Source: Ditylenchus dipsaci
Lineage: Eukaryota; Nematoda; Chromadorea; Rhabditida; Anguinidae
Reading direction: 5' to 3'
DNA: 64,000 bases
Assembly (NCBI GenBank): GCA_004194705.1
Contig: SADC01001311.1
Coordinates: 1 to 64,000 of the forward strand
Below the pieces are notes generated by a model that worked only from the letters and a program-made list of their open reading frames with translations, ran no database searches and was not told the origin of the DNA. The translations under genes were made by a program, and so were the position numbers. Shown piece after piece: positions 11,446-22,457 of the stretch. Numbering within the stretch: position 1 is the first letter of the stretch; the number at the start of each line of letters is the position of its first letter.

Positions 11446-11686
11446 GGCGCTACTATAGAATACCCCCCCCCCAAAATCCGACCTTTAAAAAATGCTGTAA
11501 CTACCCTTGCAAACAACAAGTTTAGGCTTAGCCCTTAGGCTTGGGGGTAGGCCAGCGTACGGAAGTTGTGACTAATAAAGAGTTTGCGCACATTTTCCGG
11601 GGTCTGGGACATAAATTTGGGTACTTTTTACTTAAGTTTTAAAAGGTCGGATTTTGGGGGGGGGGGCGGTATTCTATAGTAGGGTC
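11446..11686. mobile_element. GGCGCTAC-family MITE, 241 bp
   Basis: It begins GGCGCTACTATAGAATACC and ends with the inverse of GACCCTACTATAGAATACC. GTTTTTTT is duplicated on both sides (11438-11445; 11687-11694). The interior (AACTACCCTTGCAAACAACA, TTAGGCTTAGCCC) is almost the same as in the copy at 47228-47458. Confidence 0.92.
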
Positions 11687-12168
11687 GTTTTTTTCTATAG
11701 TAGTGTTATTTTCTTTTGCATTAATTTTTTCTTATTCAAAAGCCATCTTAAGCAGTTTAGATGCACCCTCACTGGTATTAGTTCATCACAAGAGCTCATC
11801 CCAAATCATCTTAAACTCCTCAAACCACTCTAAAATACGAGAAACTACTTAAATGAGGACGAAAAAATAAGGGGGGGGGGGTGTATTTTGACTAGAAAAT
11901 AGAATTTTTCGATCCTCAGTTAATTTAATTTTTCTTTTTAACCTCTTAATTTTTTTACGCCAAACGAAATTATCCCAAATCCACCCACAAAAACACATCA
12001 GATCAAAATTTCACCATAACTTTTTTTTTCGTAAAAATTTGCCTTGATCTCAACCTTGGTGCGAACCAGGGGCATTCTGGCAGTTTTTTGACTGCTTGAG
12101 AAGTTACATTTTGTGGGTTCTCTAGTGGACATAATATTACACAAGTTTACACTTGAAATGACGACAGA

Positions 12169-12361
12169 AAGCATGGCTACACTTTGAGCATACAGTTATA
12201 TATGACTATGACTGCAAAGTTTTCGAAAAAAAATATGATTTATGAAAAAATTTGAAAACTTCTAAAACTCCGAACACTTTTCATAAATTATGTTTTTTTT
12301 CGAAAAATTTGCAGGCATAGTAATATATAACTGTATGCTCAAAGTTTAGCCATGCTTTCTA
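12169..12361. repeat. Palindromic MITE of about 190 bp
   Basis: AGAAAGCATGGCTACACTTT at the left and the inverse of AGAAAGCATGGCTAAACTTT at the right, with an AT-rich stem (ACAGTTATATATGAC). It directly abuts the Harbinger derivative. Confidence 0.75.
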
Positions 12362-12917
12362 GACCCGTAGTAAATATGAAAATTAGTGACTAAATATTTA
12401 GACTTCTAGGCTAAAGTCTAAATCAACGAAAAAGTGGTCGTAGTAAATATCGACGGTTAAAGTCTACTTTTTTATTAGGAACTAAATATTTGGTTTTTTG
12501 GTAGTAAATATGTTAAGGCCAATTATTTAGTCGACTAAATTATTTAGTGAATAATTTTCGTAGTAAATATAGAAACTAAAGTTGAGGTTAAAGTCTAAAT
12601 ATTTAGTTTAGTGACTAATTTTTCCCTCTAAAAAAGTGGACTGCCCTAGGGCAGGCTAAATTTATTTAGTCCTAACGTCCAGCCCGTTTTTATCATACTT
12701 TGTCAGAGTCGGTCTATTTTTTGATCTTGACGTTCCTATGCCAACTTTTATCGCTCTTTCTATCTGTCATTATCGTTTTTTAATTTTGCTTGGAAAATGT
12801 CGAGAAAATGGACGTTTTCAAAACATACTGTTTGTATCACTTTTTGAGCCTTTTATGACACTTTATAGCCTTTCCTTCACGCTTAACTTACAATCGTTTA
12901 GATCTAGAAGCTCAATC

Positions 12918-13175
12918 ATGGAGAAAAGTCGATTCAATGCCGATATTTCAGCTAAGTTGTCAGCGCTCGTCACCGACTCATTCTCTGCACTCTTTCCGTC
13001 TTCTAGTACAGCAGATGCTCAGTCCAAGTCGAACGAAGCATGGGATAATGTGATCAAGAAACTCAACACTGCGTTCGTCGACCAGGGAACCAACTTTAGC
13101 TCAGAGCAAGTCGAAAAACACTGGAAGTATCTCAAGGGAAAAGCGAAGGAGGTGAATGCGAACAAGAAGAAGTAG
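12918..13175 (+). CDS. Myb/SANT-like DNA-binding protein of a Harbinger element
   Basis: 85 codons, starting at MEKSRFNADISAKL. The pattern is that of the second ORF of PIF/Harbinger elements: an acidic and serine segment, then AWDNVIKKLN, QVEKHWKYLKGKAKEV and a Lys-rich end. The tryptophans of AWDNV and HWKYL occupy the spaced positions typical of a trihelix or MADF-type domain. In complete elements this protein guides the transposase to the termini and the nucleus. An upstream in-frame ATG at 12738 would add an unconserved leader; I chose 12918 because homology begins there. The transposase remnant follows at once. Confidence 0.7.
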   Translation: MEKSRFNADISAKLSALVTDSFSALFPSSSTADAQSKSNEAWDNVIKKLNTAFVDQGTNFSSEQVEKHWKYLKGKAKEVNANKKK

Positions 13176-13179
13176 GAAT

Positions 13180-13400
13180 CTTAGGAAAAAAGAATTGGTC
13201 AGTGGAAAAGAAGATTCTGAATCCTGCATAGCGAAGTTCGGCACAATTTGGAGAATGTGGTCGATGTTGTGCTCTCAACCGCTGTTCTACACAATCTTGC
13301 CATTGAGCTGCGGATGCCTGAGCCTGAAGATGAAGAGGAATTCGAAGATGAGCAACCGGAGGAAGAGCTCTACCAAGGTCGTCAAATGACTGGGACTTAA
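13180..13400 (+). pseudogene. C-terminal remnant of Harbinger transposase
   Basis: After a premature stop (about 13226), the frame reads LHSEVRHNLENVVDVVLSTA, then VLHNLAIELRMPEPEDEEE and ends EELYQGRQMTGT*. The 'VL-HN-A' block and acidic tail are typical of Harbinger transposase C-termini. All catalytic segments upstream are missing. Confidence 0.65.
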
Positions 13401-13844
13401 GATAGAAACAGAATTGTGAGAGAACATTTTGCCTGAATATGTGGTATCTATTGTTAAGGAAGTGAATAAAGGTGTCACGACATATTTATGGAAATACATT
13501 ATTTACTACGGCTAAATATTGAGCTGCTAATTTCATAGCCTGCAAATATTTAGTGACTAATTATTTAACTACTAATTTTATAATTACTACGACTAAATGA
13601 TAAGACTTTTAGCCAACTAAATGTCTAACTAATTAGTCGACTAAATATTTGGTCACTGATTAATTAGACGGCTAAATTTTTTATTTACTGCCGATTAGCT
13701 ACTTTTATTAGTGACTAAATAATTAGTGACTAAATGTCATATTTACTACGGGTCCTGGCGTCATTCCAAGTATAAACTTGTATGATATCATGTCCACTAG
13801 AGAACCGACAAAATGTAACTTCTGAAGCAGTAACAAAAGGACAA

Positions 13845-13950
13845 TACTTTTTTCTCCGCCTAAAACACTTTATTTTCCGCCTAATTTCATTTCCGCCTAA
13901 AACACTTTTTTCTCCGCCTAATTTACTTCTTTTTCCGCCTAATTTACTCT
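13845..13950. repeat. Tandem TTTCCGCCTAA array
   Basis: Five or six units alternating CCGCCTAAAACACTTT and CCGCCTAATTT. No inverted partner array was found nearby; a weak relative (CTCCGACTAAAACACTTT) is at 5727-5760. Confidence 0.7.
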
Positions 13951-14573
13951 TTTTTCTGACTAATTTTGATTCTCGACACGAAATCAACCATTTTTAATTT
14001 TTTGTGTGTAAGTAACCCCGATTCTCACACGATTTCGTATGATAACATAACTGTTTTTTTATTTGACTTAATTTATTTTTCAGGGCATCCAGTCGGAAGT
14101 CCACCGGACCAGGTGGTACCCGCCTTAGGTTTTGGGTCCACGTGTGTAAAAGCGCACTGAAATCATAGAACCTCAGACACCTGAAAGGCACCTCAACGAC
14201 TTGAATGCTACCTGAACCACTCGCAGAACTCGAAAGACTCGTTTAGGACTAAATTTCTTAGGGTTAAAATTTTGGCTGAATTAAATTCAGCTACTTGGCT
14301 AAAACTAATAAAAGTGATTTTTTGCTAAATTAGTGATAAAGTGGGTTGAAAACAAAATAATTTATGAAATCAGCAGTAAAGTTTGAGGGGTCAACAAAAA
14401 AATTGGGGGTCAACAATGAATGTTGAGGGGTCGACAATGTTGAGGAGGGTCCAACATAGGGGTCGGAGGTCAACATCGGAGGTCAACATTAGGGGTCAAC
14501 ATTTTTGTTGACCCTCAACAAAATGTTGAGGGTCAACAATGCTGACCTCGACTATGAACAGGGCCAATAACAT

Positions 14574-16129
14574 GGCGCTACCATGTCAGCGAAAAAATTA
14601 ATTGCGAAATAATAGAATTGCGATAAGGCTGAATTGCGCAAAAATACAATTGCGCAAAAATTAGAATTCGTAAAAAATTGAATTTATTTTGAAATTATTT
14701 CGCAAAATATAAGTTTGCGATAGTTTGGTTTGCTAATCATTGGATTTGCTCATTATTTTGATACTTGTTCACGGCACATTCCTTGCGCCTTTTGTGTAAG
14801 TATAACCGTAGTTAATCTCTTAGTTTTAGTCTGCGAAATGGAAATCATCGAGCCCTATAGCAGTCCTGGTGAGAAACTCCAAAACTAGGGTAGGTACCGT
14901 GGTTCAAGTGGATATCCAGGTGGAATTTTTTTTTACGTTTTTCATGCTCCAAAACCTGTTTTCTGAACTAATTCGGACATGCTGATGATGGTTTGATGGT
15001 GGTGAAATGCCGTTTTGTAAAGTATTTTTTGAGTTCTGGTAAAATCGAGTTTTAGTAAAATCAATTATTCCCCAATACTCAGAAAATATCCGAGAAAACC
15101 TTATTTTACTATTATCAAACCATCTTCAGGATGCCCGAATTAGTCCAGAAAATAGGTTTGGAACATGAAAATGTAAAAAAAAATTTGATCCAAGTGGACG
15201 ACCACTTGGTTTTAATGGTCTAGAGGAGGTACCAGCTGTTACCCTACCCACTTTGAGGCTTACTGGTCTTTTACAGAATAGTTTATAATTGTTATTAAAG
15301 AAATAATAATGTCTGTTACCACCAGGATTCGAGCCTGTAACCTCAAAAATTTGGAGTGGCGATTTACATGGATATCCAAGTGGACCACCGGAAAACCAAG
15401 TGGTCGACCACTTGGATCAAAAATTTTTTTTACGTTTTCGGGTTCCAAAACAATTTTTCTGCACTAATTCGAGCATGCTGAATATGGTTTGACAGTGCTA
15501 AAATCACGTTTCATCGAGAAATTTTTGAGTTATCGCTAACGATTGATTCATCAAAATCAATCGTTAGCGATAACTCAAAAATTTCTCGATGAAACGTGAT
15601 TTTAGCACTGTCAAACCATATTCAGCATGCTCGAATTAGTGCAGAAAAATTGTTTTGGAACCCGAAAACGTAAAAAAAAATTTTGATCCAAGTGGTCGAC
15701 CACCTGGTCTAAATTGGGGGAGGGGTTGCTGGGAGGGTCGCCGTCACCGAGGTTACTGGTTCTAGTCCCACTAAGTGTAAACTTAATTTTTTTACTTCCA
15801 TTTTTTAGGTCACCCAGGTGGACGCCCTCCTGACAAGGAGGTACCTACCCAGGAATTGGGGTTAGGATGGGGGACATCCAAGTGGACCACCCGAAAATTC
15901 AGGAAAAAGCTAAAAGTGCTTAAAGTAGAAAACTCTGAACAAACCATTTATTTAGCAAACAAATATTTGTCAAACCTTTTTTTTCGAAAACCCTATTTTT
16001 GCGAAATAATTTCAAAATAAATTCAATTTTTTACGAATTCTAATTTTTGCGCAATTGTATTTTTGCGCAATTCAGCCTTATCGCAATTCTATTATTTCGC
16101 AATTAATTTTTCGCTGACATGGTAGCGCC
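14574..16129. mobile_element. GGCGCTAC-family foldback, 1556 bp
   Basis: It begins GGCGCTACCATGTCAGCG and ends with the exact inverse; arms of about 130 bp follow (AATTGCGAAATAATAGAATT). AATAACAT is duplicated exactly (14566-14573; 16130-16137). The core has CCAAGTGG/CCACTTGG modules (about 14900, 15190, 15390, 15690), an inner palindrome centred near 15550, and a tRNA T-arm-like GGCTCGAATCCTGG on the minus strand near 15325. Confidence 0.92.
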
Positions 16130-16183
16130 AATAACATACATGTACAAGATATATTAGTTAAAAATAGTTTGTCGCACTTTCAG

Positions 16184-16996
16184 TAAACCGCTTGGTCAAG
16201 TGTGTGCTAAATGGTTATCTGTGTGAAGGCAAGAGATTGCCGAAAAGCAGTGCGCAACAGATTTTCCATCTTATCGAACTGATGAATGTATACTTTTTAT
16301 TTTGCAATATTCATCAGAAAAATTTGGAAAACTTTAGTCCATTTCTTTGACTTTTAATTTCCACTGGCCATCCATACTCGAGTGGTGCAATCATGCATGT
16401 GCTCTATGGAGTGAGTTGAATATTTACATTTAAAAAAAAACAGAACTGATTTAGTGGAAATATGTTAAGAGTGAGTTTTATGGGGACTTTTTAAAACTTG
16501 TGACTCATTTTTTTATTAGATTTTGGAAGGGATTCGCCAACAGATTTCGCTACAGGATACGACGGCTGTAGACATTGCTTCTGCTTTGCAAATAGCTGAA
16601 CATGCTCTCTGCCATGGTACTACCATGCTTGATGTAATATTTACAGTGGCAGTTTTTAGCACCAACTAGACTTAGGCTTGTGATCTGTGGGATGGCTTTG
16701 GACGTTGCCAACTATAAGGCAATAATTTGATTTGATCAATTAATTTCTTTGCTTGTTTTCAGAAGACCTTCCGTCCCTTAGATGCCGGTGAAATAGACGA
16801 CTTCTTGACTCGTGAGTTTAAGAGATTAAATACATTTGGAACATATGCAAAATTTTCAGGTCTGGATTCCCTTTCTAATATTGGACTAGTTCTGAGTAGA
16901 GTGACTGATTGCTCCTTTGTATACTGGCACAAATCCCTCTTCGTTCTATACTTCGAAAATTTGTTAGAAGACAGTCGCCCGATTGATAATATTGAG
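16184..16996 (+). CDS. WASHC4: WASHC4 exons, part C
   Basis: Exons: 16184-16287 (LVKCVLNGYLCEGKRLPKSS), about 16382-16410, 16520-16633 (ILEGIRQQISLQ; ALQIAEHALCHG), 16660-16718 (RLRLVICGMALDVANYK), 16763-16811 (KTFRPLDAGEIDDFLT) and 16860-16996 (LDSLSNIGLVLSRV; CSFVYWHKSLFVLYFENLLE). The last matches the vertebrate segment [20 protein letters not shown], which identifies the gene. Acceptors are ACTTTCAG, TTTATTAG, GTTTTCAG and ATTTTCAG. The intron after 16718 begins GC rather than GT. The apparent intron 16634-16659 is only 26 bases and may instead hide a sequencing error. A long intron follows, to 24269. Confidence 0.82.
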
Positions 16997-17119
16997 GTAA
17001 ATTAGATTTTTTTGTGAAAATCTCTATTTTAGCACGGGATCGGTGGGTTATAACAACTTCACATTCTGGTGTAGAATTAGGTGCTGAATCTTTTTGTGTA
17101 AATAAAAATTGGTGTTCGA

Positions 17120-17270
17120 GCGCGATAAGAGACATGAAGTTGAGATGCGCACACCCACATACCTTAGACACAAATCACTCGAAAGGGACTTTGGATGCAT
17201 GAAAAAGCATGCATACCAGAGTTTATTGATGCGGTAGGCCCCAGTATTCAAACCTATGTTCAAAATCTTC
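17120..17270. repeat. Hairpin repeat, copy B (right half only)
   Basis: GAGATGCGCACACCCACATACCTTAGACAC, then CATGAAAAAGCATGCATACCAGAG and GCGGTAGGCCCCAG: the right half of the family consensus, without the hairpin stem. Confidence 0.7.
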
Positions 17271-17294
17271 TTGTTAGTGGGCTCTGTGTAATTA

Positions 17295-17530
17295 GTGGCT
17301 CCTTTTATTCCCTTCCCCTCCTATACAGCCTTAATCCCTTTACAATTCAAAAGGCGCCAATTTAAAATTTTCAAATTTTGACTAAAAAACCATGATACCC
17401 CCTGTGGTTCGATTTTTTTTTCAGAATCAAAAAAAACGCGCGGCTTTCTCATGAAATCGGGGTCAAGAAAAACGAATATGAAGTTATCTCCTCCATCCGA
17501 GCACTCTGCGTGGGTGGATTCTATACTCAA
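17295..17530. repeat. GGGAGGGGAAGGGAATAAA-family repeat (inverted copy)
   Basis: TTATTCCCTTCCCCTCCTATACAGCC reads as the inverse of sequence at 19000, 31615 and 52010; other inverted copies are at 26517 and 52600. The adjoining CATGATACCCCCTGTGGTTC also recurs at 18920 and 31525. Confidence 0.75.
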
Positions 17531-17533
17531 ACG

Positions 17534-17850
17534 ATGACCTATTTATAAAAAATCCGACGACAGCGCCAACGACAACGACGATGACAACGACAACGAATTT
17601 TTTTTCTTTCAAATTAAGCAAATATTGCATTTTCAGCCAAAAATTTTGAAGGAGCACAGGATTTCCCACACGTTTCACTTCGAAATCTTGACTGAAAATG
17701 CAAAACTTCTCCAACTTGGAATAAAACTTTCGTTGTCGTTGGCATCGTCGTTGTCGTTGACATTGTCTTTTTCGATGGCGTAAAAACGTAGTTATAAAAA
17801 GTTTTTTCCGACGACAACGCCAACGACGACGACAACGTTTATAGATGAGC
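17534..17850. repeat. GACGACAACGCC palindromic repeat
   Basis: Left (CCTATTTATAAAAAATCCGA, CGACGACAGCGCCAACG) and right (GTCGTTGGC, ACAACGTTTATAGATGAGCC) arms are imperfect inverses. A short relative is at 59777-59835. The CAACGA runs explain the low-complexity frames here. Confidence 0.65.
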
Positions 17851-18539
17851 CATCAGTGAGTTTGAAATTTGAAGAGCAGTTTTATAACGAACTCGACCAT
17901 GTTGAACACGAATCCGGCGTCAGAAATGCAGGTTTCATTACCGCTAGTGTCACTTCACGCTGAAACGATTTGCAACTTTTTTTTCAATATTCAGCTTAAC
18001 ATGCCAAAAACCTTTTTTTTGTTTGTAAGCATATTTCGGTGCAGCTCTTTCTGCTCTGCCGAATGGTGCATACTGTTCGCCAAAGAAACGGCCTTAACAC
18101 ACGTAATTTTGCATATTTAAGTGTCAACAACGCTTAAGTGTCAACAATGTCAACAACGCTTTTCGAAAATTGACACACTTGCTTCTTTTTGGCGAAAATC
18201 TTACATTTGAAAATTGCAAGCACCTCAATGATATGTTGTTAGGAAGCTAAGAATGCGCGCTTTCTGTAAAGCGTTAGTACGCTCATATCAGTCATAGAAA
18301 TTTATATTAATTATTGCAGCGAAGGTGAATGATAGCTCCGAAAAAACAAGTTTCATAGATTGGCATTTTCATGGTCATTTATAATTTGAAAAATCTGGAA
18401 AAGAGCTAGAAAGAATCGGCATGAAATTCTGAGTCGATTTAACTATTGAGAGCCGCTCGGCTGTTGGAGTGTTGTTTTTAAGACGTGAACGGGCCATATA
18501 CTCATCTGGAAAAAAGTGATAAAGTATGGTGGGGGAATG

Positions 18540-19553
18540 TCGCAAACAGTGACAGAAAGGCCAAAACAAATGAATCAGATGACATATTTAATTAGAAAAA
18601 TTAATAAAAAGCGATTTTTTTTGATAATTTCCATCTTACGAAAGAGATTCGTTACAAAAATTCGCTGTTACAAAAAAGTTTCTTACGAATTTTCGCTCTT
18701 ACGAAACTGTTTCTTACGAAAGTTCGCTCTTACGAAATCGTCTTGTTACGAAACTTCCTACAGCCTGTTGGAGTGCTAATATTTTTTAAGGCTTGAGTAT
18801 AGAATCCCCCCCCCCACGGGATGATCAGATCGAGGAGATAACATCATATTCGTGTTTCTCGACCCCGATTTCATAAGAAAGCCGGCTGTTTTTTTGATTC
18901 TGAGAAAAAAAAATTTCGATCCACAGGGGGTATCACGGTTTTTTAGTCAAAATTTTAGAAATTTTAATTAGCGCTTTTAGAATTTTAAAGGGATTAAGGG
19001 CTGTATAGGGAGGGGAAGGGAATAAAAGGGGCCACTAATGACTCAGGGCCCACTAATGACTCAGGGCCCCCTAACAAGAAGATGTTGAACATAGTTTTGA
19101 ATACTGGGGCTTACCGCATGAATAAACTCTGGTATGCATGTTTTTTCATGCATCCAGAGTCATTTTCGAGTGATTTGTGTCTAAGGTATGTGGGTGTGCG
19201 TATCTCAACCCGAGCAACCAAGCCCCCTGCGCCCCCGAAGGGGCGCAGGGGGCTTGAGAGTTAGAGATGCGCGCACACACTTACCTTAGACATGATTCCG
19301 AGAAGCACTCTTGACCATAAAATGCATATAGAGTCTCTTTCGAATTACGAATTTACGAATTCTCGTAAGAAACATTTTCGTAAGAAACAGTTTCGCAAAA
19401 GCGAAAATTCGTAAGAAACTTTTTCGTAACAGCGAATTTTCGTAACGAATTTTTTTCGTAGGGGAAATATCGATTTTTTTTCACTTTTAATCAATTTTTC
19501 TAATTCTGGATTTAATCTGATTCATTGTTTTGTTCATTCTGTCACTGTTTGAC
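18540..19553. mobile_element. Foldback element with TTACGAAA-unit arms
   Basis: TIR TGTCGCAAACAGTGACAGAA / TGTCAAACAGTGACAGAA. Arms (18640-18765; 19345-19465) are arrays of TTTCTTACGAAAATTCGC-like units. The loop holds a GGGAAGGGAATAAAAGGGGCC repeat and a hairpin repeat copy. A solo array of the same unit is at 23943-24135. No target duplication identified. Confidence 0.75.
19085..19300. repeat. Hairpin repeat, copy C
   Basis: GTCTAAGGTATGTGGGTGTG (19180-19199) ... CACACACTTACCTTAGAC (19273-19290) surrounds the long perfect stem CCCCCTGCGCCCC-CGAA-GGGGCGCAGGGGG (19221-19252). Confidence 0.82.
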
Positions 19554-19763
19554 ACTTCGAACAGTTAATTATATGACTATTAACTGTATGAGCACAAAAG
19601 TTGGTAAGCATAGGTCATATGACTGAAAATTTCGATAATTAGCTGACCCACGGATTTTTCATCCATTAGGAGACCAGCAGAAATACCCAAAAGCATGGTG
19701 AAAACTCCGAGCTAGAATTCATATATTATATACTACACATAGCTATTTCCCATTAGTTGTATG

Positions 19764-19833
19764 TATGGTGCAGTAGGTAAGTTGATGGATGAATTTTTTT
19801 CACCAGTGGTTCGATTCCACCCTCTGACTGTTT
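19764..19833 (+). tRNA. tRNA-like module, probably a pseudogene or SINE-like head
   Basis: TGGTGCAGTAGGTAAG resembles an A box and D arm; GTGGTTCGATTCCACC is a good B box with a paired T stem. The middle is AT-rich and gives no convincing anticodon arm, so this is unlikely to be a working tRNA. Confidence 0.3.
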
Positions 19834-19917
19834 TGTTTTTTTCTTGACTATTTTTAGTCAAAACATCACAGAAGCTATAAGAAACATCAAGCGAGGATCA
19901 AAAAGCAAAAAAAGCAA

Positions 19918-21250
19918 CTTAAAGGGCCATTGCCATCCCCGACAACGAGAATTTCAAGTGGTTCACCCTTATTTCCGCCAAAATCATTTCCGCCAACTCA
20001 TTTCCGCCAACTTATTTCCGCCAAACTCATTTCCGCCAACCTTATTTCCGCCAACCTCATTTCCGCCAACCTTATTTCCGCCAACCTCATTTCCGCCAAC
20101 CTTATTTCCGCCAACCTCATTTCCGCCACTTTTTGTTTTAATTTTCAATTCAAAGCTTTTTGTGCTTTTCAGGTTCCAAAACCTGTTTTCTGCACTAATT
20201 TAACCATTCTAAAGAAGGTTTGACGGTAGTGAAATGCCGTTTCATAGGGTATTTATTGAATTTCGTAAAACTGCTTAAATGACAGTTTACTACATAAAAT
20301 CATTTTTACAATACTTAACCAGTACAGGAAAGTGCCTTGGAGGCCGAAAAACATGAAAAGGTGCATTGAGTTGACATCCAGATTTACGAAGTGGTCATCC
20401 ACTTGGTTAACAGCCATTTTTTTCAAATTTGTTATCGATCCGTCTAAGTACCTACGTGTAGTACTTTGGAAGATTTCTCAGTAAGAATTTTATGTTTATT
20501 ACTTACTTGAAAATGATTTTCCCACAATTTTTGTTCAGAAGCAACGTAATGCGAATCAAGATAAGGTAAAGTGCTTGTCCAACTTTTTTTATTATGTTTT
20601 TTTTGTGTGAAAAGTCCGTACTCCACAATGATTAAAAACAGAAGAGCTTTGTATGTGTGTTCCGAAAAATTTTATTTTGTTCAAATAAATCAAATTTCCA
20701 TAACACGCATAGAAAGAGCAATAATAGGCATAGAAAGTTAGTTTCTATGAAGATTTTCTGGCGAGAGTTTCTTTGAAGTAGTATTAAATTGTCTAGTTTT
20801 AAATTGTCTTGACATAGCCCTTACGCATTTCACAACCGTTGCACATTACAAGCAGCCTTCCTTACTGTTTTGTTGATCGATGCAATTTTCTACAATGAAA
20901 AAATTAGCATCCTGAGAAAATAATAGCTATGAAAAGTAGCAACGCAAAAAAGCGGAGTACACAAATGAAAAAAACGAGAAATTTGGTAATCCAAAACTGT
21001 TATCTGAGGGCTTTTTTAAAAAGTGGCGGAAATGAGGTTGGCGGAAATAAGGTTGGCGGAAATGAGTTTGGCGGAAATAAGTGTTAACCTTTCAAGTGTT
21101 TAAATTGGCGCGGGACAGTTCTCTTTCGTCTTTCATTTTACTCTTTTGAGTCATTCGAAGCAAGTCAAAAGAGTAAAATGAAAGACGAAAGAGAACTGTC
21201 CCGCGCGAATTCAAACATTTGAAATTCTCGTTGTCGGCGACGGCACACAG
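19918..21250. mobile_element. Palindromic MITE hosting the 19960-21089 element
   Basis: The left edge CCATCCCCGACAACGAGAATTTC returns inverted at 21215-21245. The inner GGCGCGGGACAGTTCTCTTT (about 21104) returns inverted near 21190. The same family (GGGACAGTTCTCTTT; CTTTTGAGTCATT) recurs at 30490-30610, 41530-41610 and 50640-50745. Confidence 0.8.
19960..21089. mobile_element. Array-arm foldback element (ATTTCCGCCAACCTT unit)
   Basis: Ends GGTTCACCCTTATTTCCGCC and, inverted, GGTTAACACTTATTTCCGCC. TTTCAAGT is duplicated (19952-19959; 21090-21097), and the next base, G, also matches. The left arm has 9-10 copies of a 15-16 bp unit; the right arm (21015-21083) has about three. The core includes a CCAAGTGG module shared with 14574-16129 and 60190-60360. 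Confidence 0.9.
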
Positions 21251-21415
21251 CCCCTTAAAATTCAAAATCATAATCACTTTCAAAACAGCAAAACGCCAAG
21301 AGTTTTTGAAAAACACTTTTTTCAACATGTTTTTTTTAAATTTCACAGCCCCTTAAATTTGAATCCTAGTGCAGTTCAAGAATTTTTTTGGAAAATTCAA
21401 ATTTTTAAACGCATA

Positions 21416-21629
21416 CCGTATATCTTCTAATTAGGACCCATGAGCCTTATTTTTCAACCCCTCTTTGGATGTGGGCATTATTAGAAGGTGGGCCTTATTA
21501 GAATATTATTATCGGCCTTATTAGGCCTTTTTTGAGGTTGGGCCTTATTTTTCAACACCTCTAAAGAAGTGGGGCCTTATTAGAAGGTAGGGTCTCAATA
21601 GAAGGTGGGTCTTATTAGAAGATATACGG
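21416..21629. mobile_element. CCGTATTT-family MITE, copy 3
   Basis: 214 bp with TIR CCGTATATCTTCTAAT both ends and TA on each side (21414-21415; 21630-21631). The interior has GGGCCTTATTAG and GTGGGGCCTTATTAG repeats. Confidence 0.88.
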
Positions 21630-21759
21630 TATGCTATGCTGTTTTTCTACAGTTTGAAAATGTGCAATTCAACGCTTTTATGGCAAAGATTCGCTTTCCA
21701 ACACTTTTACTATCTCAAAAAGACCCAAAAGTCTATCTTTATTCGTCTGAAAACGACAA

Positions 21760-22300
21760 ATTCTATTAAATTTGCGGAAAACAACAATAATACAACGAGA
21801 ATGAATAATTATTTCTTGATGCTGACAAAGGAACACATTCTTTTCGACGCATCCTGTTTCTTGAGCGAGCCATCAGCATTTGGACATAAGAATCACTTCC
21901 AAAACCTCTTCCGAACGGACGGCGCACCATAAGAAAGCTTCCAGAAGACGATTGCATGCACTATCAGACCCTGAAAGCAAAGAAGTAAAAGCTCCACACG
22001 CTCCGAACGAACTCAGGAGAAAATCACCTGGGAAATCAGAAAGCCTCACACAAACCTGACCTGAGCATCTCCAGTCTTATCAGCTCCAGCATTGATGATA
22101 TCCTTGGCATACTTCATCGACACGATCTGCCCTGTTTAAGTCATCTGTTTTAGATTTTTTTCACTCTTTTTGCTTCCACAGTAGCCCCTTTGTTGCTTCC
22201 ACAGTTCTCTGCGCGACAGATTGCTTTGTTACTTGCTGTTTTTGCACCACAGAAGCACGTCCCGTTTGCACCATTGAACCACCTGAAAATACAAAAAAAT
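21760..22300 (-). CDS. Unrecognised spliced gene or fragment inside a WASHC4 intron
   Basis: On the minus strand, open segments with nematode-type splice sites follow each other. About 22290-22170 after TTTTCAG gives GGSMVQTGRASVVQKQQ. About 22135-22060 gives IVSMKYAKDIINAGADKTGD, followed by a GTCAGG donor; about 21970-21900 follows a GCTTTCAG acceptor. I do not recognise the protein. No start or stop can be fixed. It may be a nested gene or captured material. Confidence 0.3.
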
Positions 22301-22457
22301 ATTGGACAACATAAACGACAGACGAAAAGTGCAAATCCACAGTCTTTTCACAATAATCCATATACCAAAAGATAGCCCAGTCATTCAGCTACAAGAATAA
22401 TTGAGCCGATTTTTGTAAAGTTGTTATTTTAGAAACTACAGAACGTTTAGAGCAAAC

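Larger units (their letters stand above)
12362..13754 (+). mobile_element. PIF/Harbinger-like deletion derivative
   Basis: TIRs are GACCCGTAGTAAATATGA and its inverse, with TAGTCACTAA-rich subterminal repeats. It carries an intact Myb/SANT-like ORF and only the C-terminal end of a Harbinger transposase, so the catalytic core has been lost. The flanking triplets CTA and CTG agree only partly with a 3 bp target duplication. Confidence 0.75.
11306..14558. mobile_element. 3.25 kb foldback element with GTCAACATT arms
   Basis: The left arm (about 11306-11440) begins TCATAGTCGGGTCAACATTG and has repeated TGTTGACCCTCAACATTT. The right arm (about 14380-14558) is the inverse and ends GACCTCGACTATGA. 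It contains the elements at 11446-11686, 12169-12361 and 12362-13754. I could not find a target-site duplication. Confidence 0.75.

Noticed and set aside
17484..17835. ORFs with VVVIVVVVGAVVG-like hydrophobic runs
   Set aside because: They reflect the GACGACAACG repeat; no start context, no splice signals.
19844..20223. Two overlapping + strand ORFs with SFPPTLFPPT / LISANLISAN repeats
   Set aside because: Product of the ATTTCCGCCAACCTT array in a foldback arm.
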